Source: Flammulina velutipes (Eukaryota; Basidiomycota; Agaricomycetes; Agaricales; Physalacriaceae). Taken from it: DNA of 64,000 nucleotides. A model generated the notes under the pieces. The model did no database searches and was not told the DNA's origin. It saw only the letters and a program-made list of their open reading frames with translations. The stretch is from contig CM022368.1 in assembly GCA_011800155.1 (NCBI GenBank), positions 2,356,001-2,420,000 of the forward strand. The letters are read 5' to 3'. The position numbers and the translations under genes are program-made. Of the stretch, positions 1 to 10,426 are shown piece after piece (position 1 is the stretch's first letter; each line of letters begins with the position of its first letter).

Positions 1-1230
1 TTCTTGGTCTTTGTGTTAAGATGAGCCATTTCCTCCTGTAAATTGTCGCTTCTCATCGCCAAGACCTCATCTTGTGCAAGCAACAACGCTTTTATACGGT
101 CCAGCTGCTCCGAAACGTCGTTGAGTATAGAGTGATTCATAGTCTCCGGAAAGATGAAGATAGTTGTAAGAAGTGCGATGGCGAAATAGCAAGAAACAGA
201 GATAGCCATCGAGTTCAGGATGCTGTACCTGTTCATAGGGAAAAGAGGACCAACGGTCTGGGGTTGTTTAGTTTCAAGCAAACGAAGCAAACTGGAGACG
301 TACACAAATAATGTCGACTACATGCCCATAACCGGTTATGTTTGTTGTAGTCATGATAAGGAAACAACCACTCACGAGCGATAGTTCCGAAGATGCTTAA
401 GAAAATCAATGTTGGCGCGTAAGCTCTGCACACGGCCATGAGGAAGGTGCCGACACCCAAAAAGCATCCATAGACAGCTGAAGCCCTATAGAGTGTATAA
501 CATTGAGCAACTTGATAATATGGGCCACAGATTCTTTACTTGATGTCCAGGAAGTTGCCATCAAACACAGCGGTAAGTTGTGCGAATGCAGGATTCGCCT
601 GGAATGCCGGGTTGGCGGTTATGCTGGTTGGCAATAATGGATAAACAACACGAACGAGCTCGGTCTAGAGAATGGACTTACCTCGCGTTCAGCGCAGCAT
701 ATGACGCCTGAAGTGTGTCAGGGTCTCTAACAGCGTTCGCAGCTCTCATCGCCGCTGCACCGAGCCCCCAGTTGAACAAGGTTCCCACCATCAGAGTAGT
801 CATGATCTGAGCAAGTTGAATGCCGGCTTGAGACGATAATAGCAAGACGCACGAAAAAGAAGAGCTGGACTGGGATGTATGGCGGAATGAAGAAGCTCGT
901 TAGGAGGGAGAAGAATGCACTACAAGTTAAGCGTCAGCGTAGACATTTGAAAAACAACAAGTAAGGGACGCACATGGTGCCCATCGTTCTCAGCGACGCA
1001 TTGGGCAGTATGATCACATACGAGATCCAGCAAGCCACAGAGCACCGCAGAAGGATCTTGAGGCTTCTCTTGGACTTTATGTTTGTAGAGACCCATTCAG
1101 GCCAAAGGAGGTTCCGGAGTGTTGTCCATCTGGTATCTCGACTCACTGGGGGTTTGGTTGTTGGTGGCTTGGGAGACTTGTCCTTCAGTGTCTCTGACCC
1201 AGCGCTGGCGATAGAGGGCTGGTGCTTCAT
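1..1230 (-). CDS. BRE4-like ER transporter, N-terminal part (partial, truncated by window edge)
   Basis: The frame begins at the ATG at 1228-1230 on the minus strand and runs off the left edge. Spliced pieces follow the fungal 'putative ER transporter, 6TM, N-terminal' family (ArAE_2_N, brefeldin-sensitivity BRE4-like). They are a cytosolic Pro/Lys-rich head, then WPEWVSTNIKSKRSLKILLR, then IPPYIPVQLFFF near 880, a Gly/Ala-rich segment near 790 and RAYAPTLIFLSIFGTIA near 390-430. A coiled stretch rich in Leu, Glu and Gln follows near 60-130. Introns are about 50 bp with GT-AG ends. Family members are multi-spanning membrane proteins thought to export or sequester small molecules; the substrate is unknown. 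The C-terminal half lies outside the window, so integrity cannot be judged. Confidence 0.8.
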
Positions 1231-3680
1231 GGGACGAAGCGATTAATCCGACAAGTAGAATATGAGGGGGGAAAGACAGGTTGGTGCGTATCACCTCGTA
1301 GCGGGCGTCTGAGGGTAGGTTACAGGACACCGCGTGCAAATTCCTCGCGATTGAGACGCACCCTTTTCACATGAAAAGTCTCGGATAGCCATCACGTGTC
1401 GCCGAATGGAGGTTATTCTTAGGACGTCTGGACCACTCTCTGAACATGAATGCATTTGGTGTGGCGTCAAGGTCAACAATTGAAAAGCCGTGTATGAACC
1501 AGGGTAAGTAGCGAGGTGTTACAAGAATCCACGTTTACATCTATAGACCGGGTAAGTAAGAAAATATCATGATCAAGCGGAAATAAACATGGACCTGGAA
1601 TACTTGATAATTCTGCCTGGCCGACACGATGACAGCCCGAGGCCTCGACACTGCACTTACTTGAGGGGCGATTTGTTTGCGGTCTATCCAGGTGAGCCCG
1701 ATGGTTCAATGTTCAACGTTCGACCTTCATCGCGAGAGGAAACAAAAAGGCCGAGCGGCCTGCGGCAAGTCATGTAGTTTCGGGAATATCCGCACTGCAG
1801 CGCAAGCTGCAAGTAAGAGCGCAAACTCAATTATAACTTACATGTAACACTGTTCAGCCCTCCGTATTCGCCATTTTATTATATGCATCAAGTCGTTGGG
1901 CACGGCTTATGGGATTCCCGTAATAGCATAGTTCTTATTCGTCTAAACATCCATCTCCATGATATTCAGACTGTACTTTGTACGCCACTCCTCTGTGTAG
2001 GCAGCGATCACTCTTCGCTATTTTCCTTTCAAATCAAGTAGTGTTTTTCACCGTGAAGTGCGTTGGCTAGTATTGACACTTCGAAGGTAATGGGTATGGC
2101 GTTCTTTGGATATCGGCGTCTTCATTTCGGTGGTGCACGTATCTGCCAAGTAACATACTAATGGAGGGGTGCAAATCCCAGTCAGACGCTCATACTCCAC
2201 AAAGTGTGCATTATCCTTGAGGTGCGACAGCTGGTCCTCCTCGGAGTCGCCGAGGATGAATGGTTTTGAACGCTCAAGGCGCTCTAGTTGATACTGATCG
2301 TCTTCGTCTGGAGCCCTCCCGAAATTTCCTTGATATTACAAGGAGGTGATGATTTCTCTTAATTGAATGGGAGTCAACAACCCGTCTAGACGGTGAATCG
2401 TAACGCGTTTACGGAGCTCACCGCAAGAGATCCTTCCGATAGCCTCGTGGTTCCCGCCTGGTATCGTGTCGCAGAGATGAAGCATGTCGTTGAACGCACA
2501 TCGTGAGTTAGTCCTACATATCCCGGTCCGTCTGTGGAATCAGGATTTGTGTAATGTGTCTACGGACGACAGTAATGAGGTGGCCTGTGCCCTTGCCGGA
2601 TACGGGGCCTACAGGAGAATGCGTCACAGTTGCTGGTACATAGTAGGGTTGTCACAACTTCTTTGAACCCTTCGCGTCGCCGTTTTCAAGGTATTTTGTA
2701 TGTGCGCGTGATCGCGGCAATCTCTTGATCTGTGCTGGAGGAATGAATTCATATGGTCTAGCTGTAATGATAAGGTGAAAACGCACCCCGGTTCAGCAGG
2801 CAAGGTTCTAAAAAGGCACTGAAGATCGTTTCTCCACCCTTTCGGATGTTGTGGTAAGGTAAAGAAGGATGGCGGATAGTACTCTGGGGAAGGCATTGTA
2901 TTACAATCGAGTCATCGGATGATGCATGGCTGGATGAGAAGTCGAAACCAAGTTGAAACGGCGAGCAACCACAGCGGCAATGAGCCTTGGCATCCAGTAC
3001 ATGAATAGAAAGGTTATCTGGCATGGCGGATCGTACGTGATACGGACGTCAATGAAGGAGCTCGTTGGCTAGCAACCTGTCGAGCCGAGTTTAAGTGACA
3101 GCCAAGATGAAGATAATAGAGGTTAACTGTCGGGAAACGTGCTAGAAATGTACGGTATTGATTTCGGGTCTCATTTGAGTGATTTGCGGAGGCCGGAGGT
3201 GCTCGGAGTACGTACAAGGCGGTCGGTGACCCCCGTGTATCAGAAGTGTGGCGTTGAAACGGAAGACTAGCACTGAGCAGCGATTAGAAGACAAAATGAA
3301 ATGGGGAAGAAGGATAGACGGCGGGTGATTTGCGTGACAAAGGGCTTTTTGCTCATGGACTCGAGGCCGGCCCAGTTCGAGAAAGCGGTGCTGAAGGCCG
3401 GTCCCGTAAAAAAGCGCCACATAATCAACTTCTTTTTGGTGTGTCCGTGTCGAGCACAAGCCGTATTTGACATGTAGAACAGTCAAAATACGACAGATGA
3501 AAAGTACAGAGGTTGGCGAACTGAATTGGATGTATTTACTCGTGTTTGGAATCGAGTGGGTCACAGGATCGGCCCTGCTGAACGCTGTCTTCCCATCTGT
3601 CGTCCACCACTGCCTCTTGGTCGCCCCGCCCACATCACCTCTGCCTTTCCTTCTCTTCTCCTAGCTATCCCCCACTTCTG
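1231..3680. other. Gene-poor interval with no convincing intact gene
   Basis: About 2.4 kb between the transporter start and the GSK-3 promoter. Short open frames on both strands have no recognisable domain and overlap each other. The only stretch with coding character is on the minus strand around 2160-2480 (listed separately). Nothing else supports an RNA gene or a mobile element. Confidence 0.5.
2160..2480 (-). pseudogene. Possible small or decayed gene, unidentified
   Basis: On the minus strand, 2340 to 2160 gives a stop-free charged stretch containing PFILGDSEEDQLSHLKDNA. It can be joined to an upstream piece near 2400-2470 containing IPGGNHEAIGRISC through a plausible intron (GTGAGC donor near 2430, AAG acceptor near 2333) that keeps the frame. 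Further upstream the frame is broken by stops. I do not recognise the family. It could be a real multi-exon gene whose ends I cannot define, a decayed copy, or chance. Confidence 0.2.
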
Positions 3681-3687
3681 TCACGTG
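3681..3687. promoter_or_regulatory. E-box type site TCACGTG upstream of the GSK-3 gene
   Basis: The 7-mer TCACGTG lies about 95 bp before the chosen GSK-3 ATG. This is the core recognised by Cbf1/Pho4/USF-type bHLH factors. The match is exact; function is inferred. Confidence 0.35.
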
Positions 3688-3781
3688 CCTATCCAATGTC
3701 AACTCATGGCCCCATAAACGGCGTCAAGATGTCTTGTTCGTTTCCCCTCTTTCTCCTTCTAACCACCACATTCCTAACAAA

Positions 3782-5207
3782 ATGCCTTCAGTCATCGACG
3801 ATCCCCACAAAGTCGTCAAGGTCGTTGCATCCGATGGCAAGTCAGGCGAAACCCGCGAACTGTCATACAGCAACTGCAAGGTCATCGGTAACGGCTCTTT
3901 TGGTGTCGTCTTCCAAGCCAAGCTTTTTGGTGCACCAAAGGACAAGGAGGATATTGCTATCAAGAAGGTTTTGCAGGATAAACGCTTCAAGGTACGTCCT
4001 CCGTCTCGTCGGTCATATCTCATCCCTCGTCTCACTGATGGATCCTCTGGATATCTAGAACCGCGAACTCCAAATTATGCGACTCGTTCAACATCCAAAC
4101 GTCTGTGACCTCCGCGCATTTTTCTACACAAACGGTGAAAAGGTTCGTATTCAACCCCCTCGTGGCCCCCGCCATCTTGCCTCCTTTTCCCCGAATGACG
4201 TCCATTTTTATTGACGTCTCCACAGAAAGACGAAGTCTACCTCAACCTAATGCTCGAATACGTCCCAGAAACTGTCTACCGCGCCAGCAGGCACTACGCC
4301 AAACTCAAACAGCCCATGCCCATGCTCCAAATCAAGCTCTACATGTACCAGCTCCTCCGCTCCCTTGCCTACATCCATTCCGTCGGTATATGCCACCGAG
4401 ATATCAAGCCCCAAAATCTCCTTCTCAACCCCGCCACCGGCGTTCTGAAGCTTTGTGACTTTGGCTCCGCCAAGATCCTCATCGCCGGCGAACCCAATGT
4501 CAGCTATATCTGCTCCCGCTACTACCGAGCCCCCGAACTCATCTTTGGTGCTACCAACTACACGACCAACATTGATATATGGTCCACGGGTTGCGTTATG
4601 GCAGAATTGATGCTTGGACAGCCACTCTTCCCAGGCGAAAGTGGCATTGATCAGTTGGTGGAGATAATCAAGGTTCTGGGTACACCGTCCCGTGAACAAA
4701 TCAAGACCATGAACCCAAATTACATGGAACACAAGTTCCCTCAAATCAAGCCCCATCCCTTCTCCAAGGTTCGTGCCTCTTCTGTGTTTGGCTAGCCTGA
4801 ATCATGTTGACGTGGCATTTCGTATTTTCTAGGTCTTCCGGCCACGCACGTCGCCCGAGGCGATTGATCTCGTGGCGAAGCTGCTAGAGTACACGCCAGG
4901 TGCGCGTTTGAGTTCGGTGGAGGCGATGATCCATCCCTTCTTTGACGAGCTGAGGGCGGAAGGCGCGCGGATGCCCAATGGGAAAGAGTTCCCTCCACTA
5001 TTCGATTTCACGCGTGAAGGTGTGTATATTGCTCTCATTCGTTATGGAATATCCTCAACATATCCTTTCGCAGAGTTGTCCGTACGACCGGATTTGATTC
5101 CGCAGTTGGTTCCCCCGCACTGCGAAGCTGAGCTGTCCTCGCGGGGTATTGTTCTAGACGGATTCGTTCCGATACCTCTGGAGGATTTGAAGATAACGTT
5201 GGATTAA
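3782..5207 (+). CDS. GSK3: Glycogen synthase kinase 3 (shaggy-family Ser/Thr kinase)
   Basis: Five exons read as 3782-3991, 4059-4142, 4226-4768, 4833-5019 and 5074-5207, joining in frame to 385 aa, the usual fungal GSK-3 length. Visible motifs are the glycine loop [10 protein letters not shown], the ATP lysine in IAIKKVL, catalytic [17 protein letters not shown] and the activation segment [12 protein letters not shown], which contains the regulatory tyrosine. GSK-3 phosphorylates primed substrates and acts in stress, growth and cell-fate signalling in nucleus and cytosol. A TTG-started extension exists upstream in the same frame, but the ATG at 3782 follows a normal context and gives the expected short N-terminus. 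All key catalytic residues are present. Confidence 0.97.
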
Positions 5208-5476
5208 GGTAGATCTGGGGACGATCCGATTGATAGTTGTATTCTCTCTCTACCTGTCGCTCTGACTGTTTTTTCCTTCTGTATATATGTGAATACGTAA
5301 GTGGGTGAAATGTAGCATATAAATTCCACCTGTATATCGAGAAATGACGGGTCAAACCAAAATACGCCACATGGTCCGATGTCAGTGACAAGGAGACCGT
5401 CAATCTGACGACGAGATTACGATGCTCAGCATAATCATTCAGATACTATATATTACTTTGTGATACTCAGATACAT

Positions 5477-6658
5477 TCAATAAGGACGATGGAAACGTGA
5501 ATGATGTGATTGGCCTCTGCCACGGCCTCGTTGTCTACTATTCCATACGTTCGGAGCGTCATCTTCGTTGCGTGGACGGTGCCTATTCTGCCAGTCGTAC
5601 GAAGGTTCAGCCTCTTTGATGCCGGTGGGGATGTCCACTCTCATGAAATCATGAGCTGCCTTTGCGCCTGGTACACCCCAAGCTTCACTCGCCTGCCTCT
5701 CGATTTCAGAAATCACATCCGCTCTGACCTGTCTGAGGCGAGCACCCATGCCCGGACCAGGAAGAGGAAATCTCGAGCCAATGTGATTAAGAACAAGTTG
5801 CTTGGCACCGACAAACTGAGCGAACGCGCCCGCTTGATGTGGCGTCGAATGTCCACGGAACAAGGCAGCCTGCGCGACAGCTTCGGGCGATCGCGTGGCA
5901 CGACCGTCTACGTTGGTAGGAATGAAGGCATCTGTGGCTTCATGTATGAGAAGGTCAGGCGGGCTTTGAAATAGTGGGAGGATTGGGGAAGCATCGTAGG
6001 TATCTCCCAGGATGGCTATAGATCTGCCGATGTCTGTGCGACGAAAGATGTACCCCAGACAGGGATCGCGATGAAGGATTGGGCCAGCATCTACGGAGAG
6101 CGGGGCAGAGGAGGAGAGAAATGCGCGCCATAGGCCAGTAGAATCGGATAAAATATCGCGACCAATAACTTCGGAAGAGTGGCGTTCATGGTCATCACAA
6201 GTGGTGGGCACATCTTGTGGCGTCAATAGCTCATGAACAACATACTTGTCCGAAGAACGAGAGAGAGTCATTTTCATGTTTTGTCGCACAAAGTTACGGA
6301 TGCCAGCTGGTCCGTAGATTTCAATGGTTGGCTCTTCTCGAATGGGGCGGGGTCCTTGCGCTGGGTTGGGAACAGGATATAGAACATTGCGAAGGAGGGT
6401 GATAAGGCCCATGACATGGTCTGCGTGCATGTGGGTAACGAATATCTTTTCGACTTTGGATACTTTTACGCGTTCAACTTCTTGCTCTGGCTGGAGCGAA
6501 AACTGGCGTAGAGTTCCTTCAGCGCAGTCGACCATCCATAGCTTTCCGTTTCCCTGTATATCCGCAACAAGCGATGAGCAATTACGCATCATAGATGGGC
6601 CACCGCCACTGCTTGTTCCAAGGAAAGTCACAGAGAGCATGGTGGCAAGACGAGACAT
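5477..6658 (-). CDS. tRNase Z, short ELAC1-like form
   Basis: Single-exon 393-aa metallo-beta-lactamase-fold protein. It shows the zinc motif THMHADHVMG (about residue 76), GDTYDAS, HEATDAF, GHSTPHQA and the late NHIGSRF segment, in the order expected for RNase Z. The enzyme cleaves the 3' trailer from precursor tRNAs so that CCA can be added. Length fits the short form rather than the duplicated long ELAC2 form. A second ATG six codons in (6640) could also be the start. The tail is Arg/Gly/His-rich, which is unusual for the short form and may bind RNA. The gene is divergent from its neighbour across only 54 bp. Confidence 0.93.
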   Translation of the reverse strand: MSRLATMLSVTFLGTSSGGGPSMMRNCSSLVADIQGNGKLWMVDCAEGTLRQFSLQPEQEVERVKVSKVEKIFVTHMHADHVMGLITLLRNVLYPVPNPAQGPRPIREEPTIEIYGPAGIRNFVRQNMKMTLSRSSDKYVVHELLTPQDVPTTCDDHERHSSEVIGRDILSDSTGLWRAFLSSSAPLSVDAGPILHRDPCLGYIFRRTDIGRSIAILGDTYDASPILPLFQSPPDLLIHEATDAFIPTNVDGRATRSPEAVAQAALFRGHSTPHQAGAFAQFVGAKQLVLNHIGSRFPLPGPGMGARLRQVRADVISEIERQASEAWGVPGAKAAHDFMRVDIPTGIKEAEPSYDWQNRHRPRNEDDAPNVWNSRQRGRGRGQSHHSRFHRPY

Positions 6659-6712
6659 ACAAATTAGCCGCCCACGTGACGCTTCTCAACCTTCCAGACT
6701 ACCATCATCACC
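6659..6712. promoter_or_regulatory. Very short divergent promoter with CACGTG site
   Basis: The 54 bp between the RNase Z start codon and the next gene's ATG must hold both 5' leaders. It contains the palindrome CACGTG at 6673-6678, followed by AC, a Cbf1/Pho4-type core. Shared regulation of the two genes is inferred. Confidence 0.4.
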
Positions 6713-7393
6713 ATGTCCTATCCGCCAGCACCTCCGTCTTCACCAGCTGCTCGTCGCCCTCACGTTGTCGTATTTCCGCCAGAGGAGGACTGCGACCCAC
6801 CTTGGTGCTGCTACGACGCGGATGAACCCCTAGACACAGACCCAGATGTCATTTCCGCCATTCACTCTATGCAGGACGACGACGAAGACGATCATGAGCG
6901 GGAAGAGGATTCAGAGATATTCGAGGTGGTTAGAGTGCGAAGAAGACAATCAGAGGATCAGCAACGACCGCCGCCAAAGCGTCGTTCCTCTTTCTTCAGC
7001 TTTAGAAAGAGCCAAGATACGCCTCGCGAACTACCCTCAGAGCCCTCTCGCTCGGTATCCCCAACGCCGACATTCCTATCCCGCTCCCGCTTTTCATTCT
7101 TCTCGAGCACACCGTCGTTACCAGCTCTTTCCCGACGCTCAGAATCAAATTCTTCCCTTTCCAGTGGTCCGGATACCCCCATAGACGACGCCCCGCCTGC
7201 AAAGCCTGGGCTACTCCGTCGTCTGTCATCATTCCGCAGGTCAAAGCCGCCACCTCCACCGGTGCCGATACTCCAGACCAAGACACAGCCGACGCCACCT
7301 GTCATGGAGGACACAGACGGTGAGATGAGGCTGGACTCATTTCATTTCGACGAGGGGATCAGCTTCGATCCTCAGAGATTCACGCTGGAGTAA
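6713..7393 (+). CDS. Disordered Ser/Arg/Pro-rich protein, unknown function
   Basis: Uninterrupted 226-aa frame with an ATG just after a typical CATCATCACC leader. The N-terminus is Pro-rich and has a CC pair (PPWCCYDADEP). An acidic block follows at about 45-65, then a basic Ser/Arg region with repeated Phe-rich short motifs (SSFFSFRK, FSFFSS) and a Pro-rich stretch (KPPPPPVP) that could bind SH3 domains. No catalytic domain or membrane segment is visible. Composition and divergent placement with RNase Z support a real gene, but I do not recognise the family. Confidence 0.65.
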   Translation: MSYPPAPPSSPAARRPHVVVFPPEEDCDPPWCCYDADEPLDTDPDVISAIHSMQDDDEDDHEREEDSEIFEVVRVRRRQSEDQQRPPPKRRSSFFSFRKSQDTPRELPSEPSRSVSPTPTFLSRSRFSFFSSTPSLPALSRRSESNSSLSSGPDTPIDDAPPAKPGLLRRLSSFRRSKPPPPPVPILQTKTQPTPPVMEDTDGEMRLDSFHFDEGISFDPQRFTLE

Positions 7394-7660
7394 AGGCGTT
7401 CACAGGATTTTACTTTCACTCTCGTTATACTTTACACTCCTTCCATACCATAGGCTTTGTTTTTTTTTGTTTGATGCATGACGCCCAGGACGGTATCTAG
7501 CGTCCAGGAGATATTATGTTCATCTGTGTTTTCAATGGCAGGCGCCAGCGAATGAACGGTAGCCTTGCGTGCTCTTTTCACTAACTAATGTGCGGTACAG
7601 CTCGCCAATAGTACGCGCCCTTTGACGATGAATGTTGTTGGGTGTTTGTCTATCATAATC

Positions 7661-8055
7661 ATGTCTCTTGGAACTGTACTACGACGAACATCGATATCGT
7701 TCTGCGCTCGTTCGTTCTCATCCGTCTCTCCTCGCACTAGTCCGCACACCAGACACTTCCAAGTCGTCCTAGACGGAGAAACGTTATACGTGGAGAAGCC
7801 TCTAGCAGAAGCCCTCGGATGGTCGGAAGATAGTGGACATTCAATACCTCTACGTCTCAGTGGCTGGGACCCAACGTTCTTTGCTATCACGCAGGTTGGC
7901 ACTGATGCAGGTACGTGACCTGAATCATATGTGTAGAGCGATGTTCCTGACCACGGAAACCTGTAGATCTTCTCGCTCAAGGGACACTCGACAGCAGCCA
8001 GAACTCGAAAGTCAAAGAAGTGTTGAAGTACTTGAAGGAAGCTGACATGAAGTAA
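7661..8055 (+). CDS. Small probable mitochondrial protein, unknown function
   Basis: Two exons, 7661-7910 and 7967-8055, splice in frame (split Asp codon) to 112 aa. The N-terminus is Arg/Ser-rich without acids (LGTVLRRTSISFCARSFSS), typical of a mitochondrial targeting peptide. The mature part is compact and acidic and ends in a predicted helix (VKEVLKYLKEADMK). An in-frame ATG at 7628 would add 11 residues and weaken the presequence, so 7661 is preferred. I do not recognise the family. The gene ends 73 bp before the tRNA-Leu gene. Confidence 0.7.
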
Positions 8056-8128
8056 ATCCAGAGCTCGTAGATAGACGACTGAACCTTTTTTGGCCGTATC
8101 GAATCTGCATATTTCGTTGCATTGACAT

Positions 8129-8230
8129 GGTGGCGTGGCCGAGTGGTTAAGGCGTTGGATTTAAGATTGTGTTCTACGCAATTAGCATCCCAATGACGGA
8201 AGTCGCGCGAGTTCGAACCTCGCCGCCACC
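8129..8230 (+). tRNA. tRNA-Leu (anticodon UAA) with intron
   Basis: The acceptor strands GGTGGCG and CGCCACC pair fully. A D-arm GTGGCCGAGTGGTTAAGGC (class II, box A), a long variable arm (GAC/GTC stem) and a T-arm GCGAG-TTCGAAC-CTCGC follow. The anticodon loop reads TTTAAG, giving UAA after U33. About 22 nt of extra sequence separates the 5' and 3' halves of the anticodon arm at the usual place after position 37, consistent with a spliceosome-independent tRNA intron. One A-C mismatch may occur at the base of the loop. Confidence 0.88.
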
Positions 8231-8673
8231 ATCCTGTTAAGATCGACTCGACTTTTTGTGCGTGCACGAGAAGTTACCCGTGAGACCGGGGAGCATAAAA
8301 GTGATGGTGCAAAAGGTTCTGAACTCGTTTGTAGCCAATCCAGAAACAGAGTCTGACACGTGGCGACAGTAAGTAATTGACCTAAGGCTATAAAGCGAGC
8401 CCGACCCGTGCGCGTGAGCAATTGTGCCAGCGCCACGCAAGTAACTTGTGAATTGCCCCGCTACGGAGGACGGTCCGAACAACGGAGAGAGCAAATGAGG
8501 AGCGAGAAAACGGACGAATGAGAGGGCTGAAGAAGCGGGGCCTCGAGGCCTTTGCGTTTTATTATAGTAGACTGAACGGACGATTTGATATATTTATCAC
8601 AGATTCGTGGGATTTCAAATATGATTGACCAATCCGCATCTATTCAGATCTATACCACCGTAGTACTATCCCA

Positions 8674-9012
8674 GGGTAGGATTTGCGAAATGTTTTCTGG
8701 CGTAATTCTCCCTCCTTTCCGTAGCATTCTTGAATGGAATACATTCTTTATACATAATGTAGACCATTCCCAAGTTAAGAAGGTCAGCGGGAGAGTATTA
8801 CAAGCCAAAATTCGACTTGCAAAACCACGTGGTAAATTTTGCAAATCCTACCTTTTGCCATCGGCAGCGATTTCTTTCCTCATTAACACACGATTCCCAT
8901 AGATTTGACCATCGGGACAACTGATTTCAAGTATTATAGAGATATTCCGGACCATCCGAAGTTCATACAAGACGTAGAACGGACGGGAAAGACGATTTTG
9001 CAAATCCTACCC
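8674..9012. repeat. Short inverted repeat pair bounding 339 bp
   Basis: GGGTAGGATTTGC at 8674-8686 is the exact reverse complement of GCAAATCCTACCC at 9000-9012. A third copy, GCAAATCCTACC, sits at 8841-8852. The geometry is that of a decayed miniature inverted-repeat element. No clear target duplication was found. Confidence 0.4.
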
Positions 9013-9350
9013 ACCGATAGTATTTGTTGTCTTAAACCACTCGAGATAATCGAAGTCTATATTGTTGCTTTCCTCCCATTTCTCTTCGTCGATCATTTGT
9101 TTGAGCTTTCCCGCCAGCGAATCCTCGAGGGTCACAAGTAATCCTTTGGACAACCATTTGGGTGGAACTTGTGGTTTGAATGGATGTTGACTGCGGGGAA
9201 TCCCCGGTAATCGGACACCGTGGGTCACAGCCCAATTGAAAGTCACTGGATAGTGAGGCCTGGATACCGAATGAAAAGAAATCAGTGACAGACTAGTATT
9301 CAATTGTTGACCCAATGATATGCAGTTGGTCTGTGACCTACTAAGAACCT

Positions 9351-9384
9351 ACTGAATACCGGATTTCACGGTCAGGTATTCAGT
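9351..9384. repeat. Perfect 10-bp hairpin
   Basis: ACTGAATACC (9351-9360) and GGTATTCAGT (9375-9384) are exact inverse copies separated by 14 nt. It may be the remnant of a mobile element end or a cruciform-forming site. Confidence 0.4.
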
Positions 9385-9540
9385 GTACACCCAACCAATA
9401 TCTTCAACCTCAATTCACTTGGTTTATCCTTGAATGTAGCGTGTTATTTCCTTAGATTTCACTGGATACATTCAGGGCATTCAAATGATATTCACTGGAA
9501 ATTCATTCTATAACCAAATGTAATACAATACATATTTGTA

Positions 9541-10066
9541 CTATGCTATCGTGCTCACGCAGCGCCACACTCCCCATCTCCCGAGCTCCCACGCCGGCGC
9601 CAGACTCGTGCCTTTTCCTCTTCCGCAAGAATGCTGGTGCCCTCCTATGAATGTAACCCTTGTCCATCTGTGGGCATTGGGAAACAGATGGGAAGTGTGT
9701 GTGCGATGTTGGGTGGTTGAAATGGGATGCTGGCATGCTGCAATAGTTGTCAGAAATTATCGGGACAACAGCGATAATGACACTCACCAATAGATAGACC
9801 GCAAGGATGTAAAGATCTACCAGTCACTGCTTCGGGGTGTTAGTAGGACCTGACAATAGATATGGCGATGGACGTACACAAAGGAGCGGGAATGGTTCTG
9901 AGTCACCGCCGTCGATATCTTGTTCCGGAAGTGTGTGTCTGAAACCAGTAGTTAGCGGTGTAGGTTAATAAGGGAAGCTCAGTACTCACAGTCGCCTCTG
10001 CGATGACGCTGGCGCTGCGCGATAATCGATTCGACCTCGAGACTCGAGAGAAGATACGCCGCCCAT
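9541..10066 (-). CDS. Possible small four-exon gene, unidentified
   Basis: From an ATG at 10064-10066 the frame contains SSLESRGRIDYRAAPASS. It can be carried through three short introns with good ends (GTGAGT...TTTCAG, GTGTAC...AGCAG, GTGAGT...TGCAG) to a TAG at 9541-9543, giving roughly 130 aa. The third piece is His/Thr-rich and not clearly protein-like. A competing frame there would give a hydrophobic segment. The donor/acceptor pattern is what raises this above chance; I assign no function. Confidence 0.28.
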
Positions 10067-10426
10067 ACGGGGAATGCTAATCGATGTACACACCTTCTAT
10101 ACAGTCAAGAGAGCCCACATAAAGTCTCACTAGCCATGCATATGATGGATCCAGTCTATCCCGCGGCTACGTACATCGTCCATGGTGGTTGAGAGCAAGC
10201 TGAGTGATCTCGCCCAAACGAACATGGAGCACCTGACCTCTATGCCGTCGGCAGAGGGACTTGGTAAAACTCGCCCAAAAGACTCACGCCAAAACCAAGT
10301 GAAAGAAACCCAGTGAAAAGAATTGTAGCTGAAATTCAATGGGTCTCAGGAAGGTAAAGAAAACACAGTGAAATTACCTCTGTCAGTATGTTTTCACATT
10401 CAGTCTGTCGGAAATAGGTAACAGAC

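Larger units (their letters stand above)
8231..9540. other. AT-rich, gene-poor stretch with inverted repeats
   Basis: No intact gene is seen. A minus-strand frame of about 100 codons (9007-9315) has protein-like composition (DEEKWEESNNIDFDYLEW) but no domain, and may be a transposon-derived remnant. The words ATTCAGTG, CACTGG and GGTATTCAG recur between 9240 and 9500, and again near 10310-10410, suggesting old repeats. Confidence 0.4.

Noticed and set aside
3142..3633. 163-codon minus-strand frame upstream of GSK-3
   Set aside because: No domain, mixed composition, no splice context, and it lies in the likely GSK-3 promoter.
4247..4756. 169-codon minus-strand frame
   Set aside because: Antisense of the conserved kinase exon of GSK-3.
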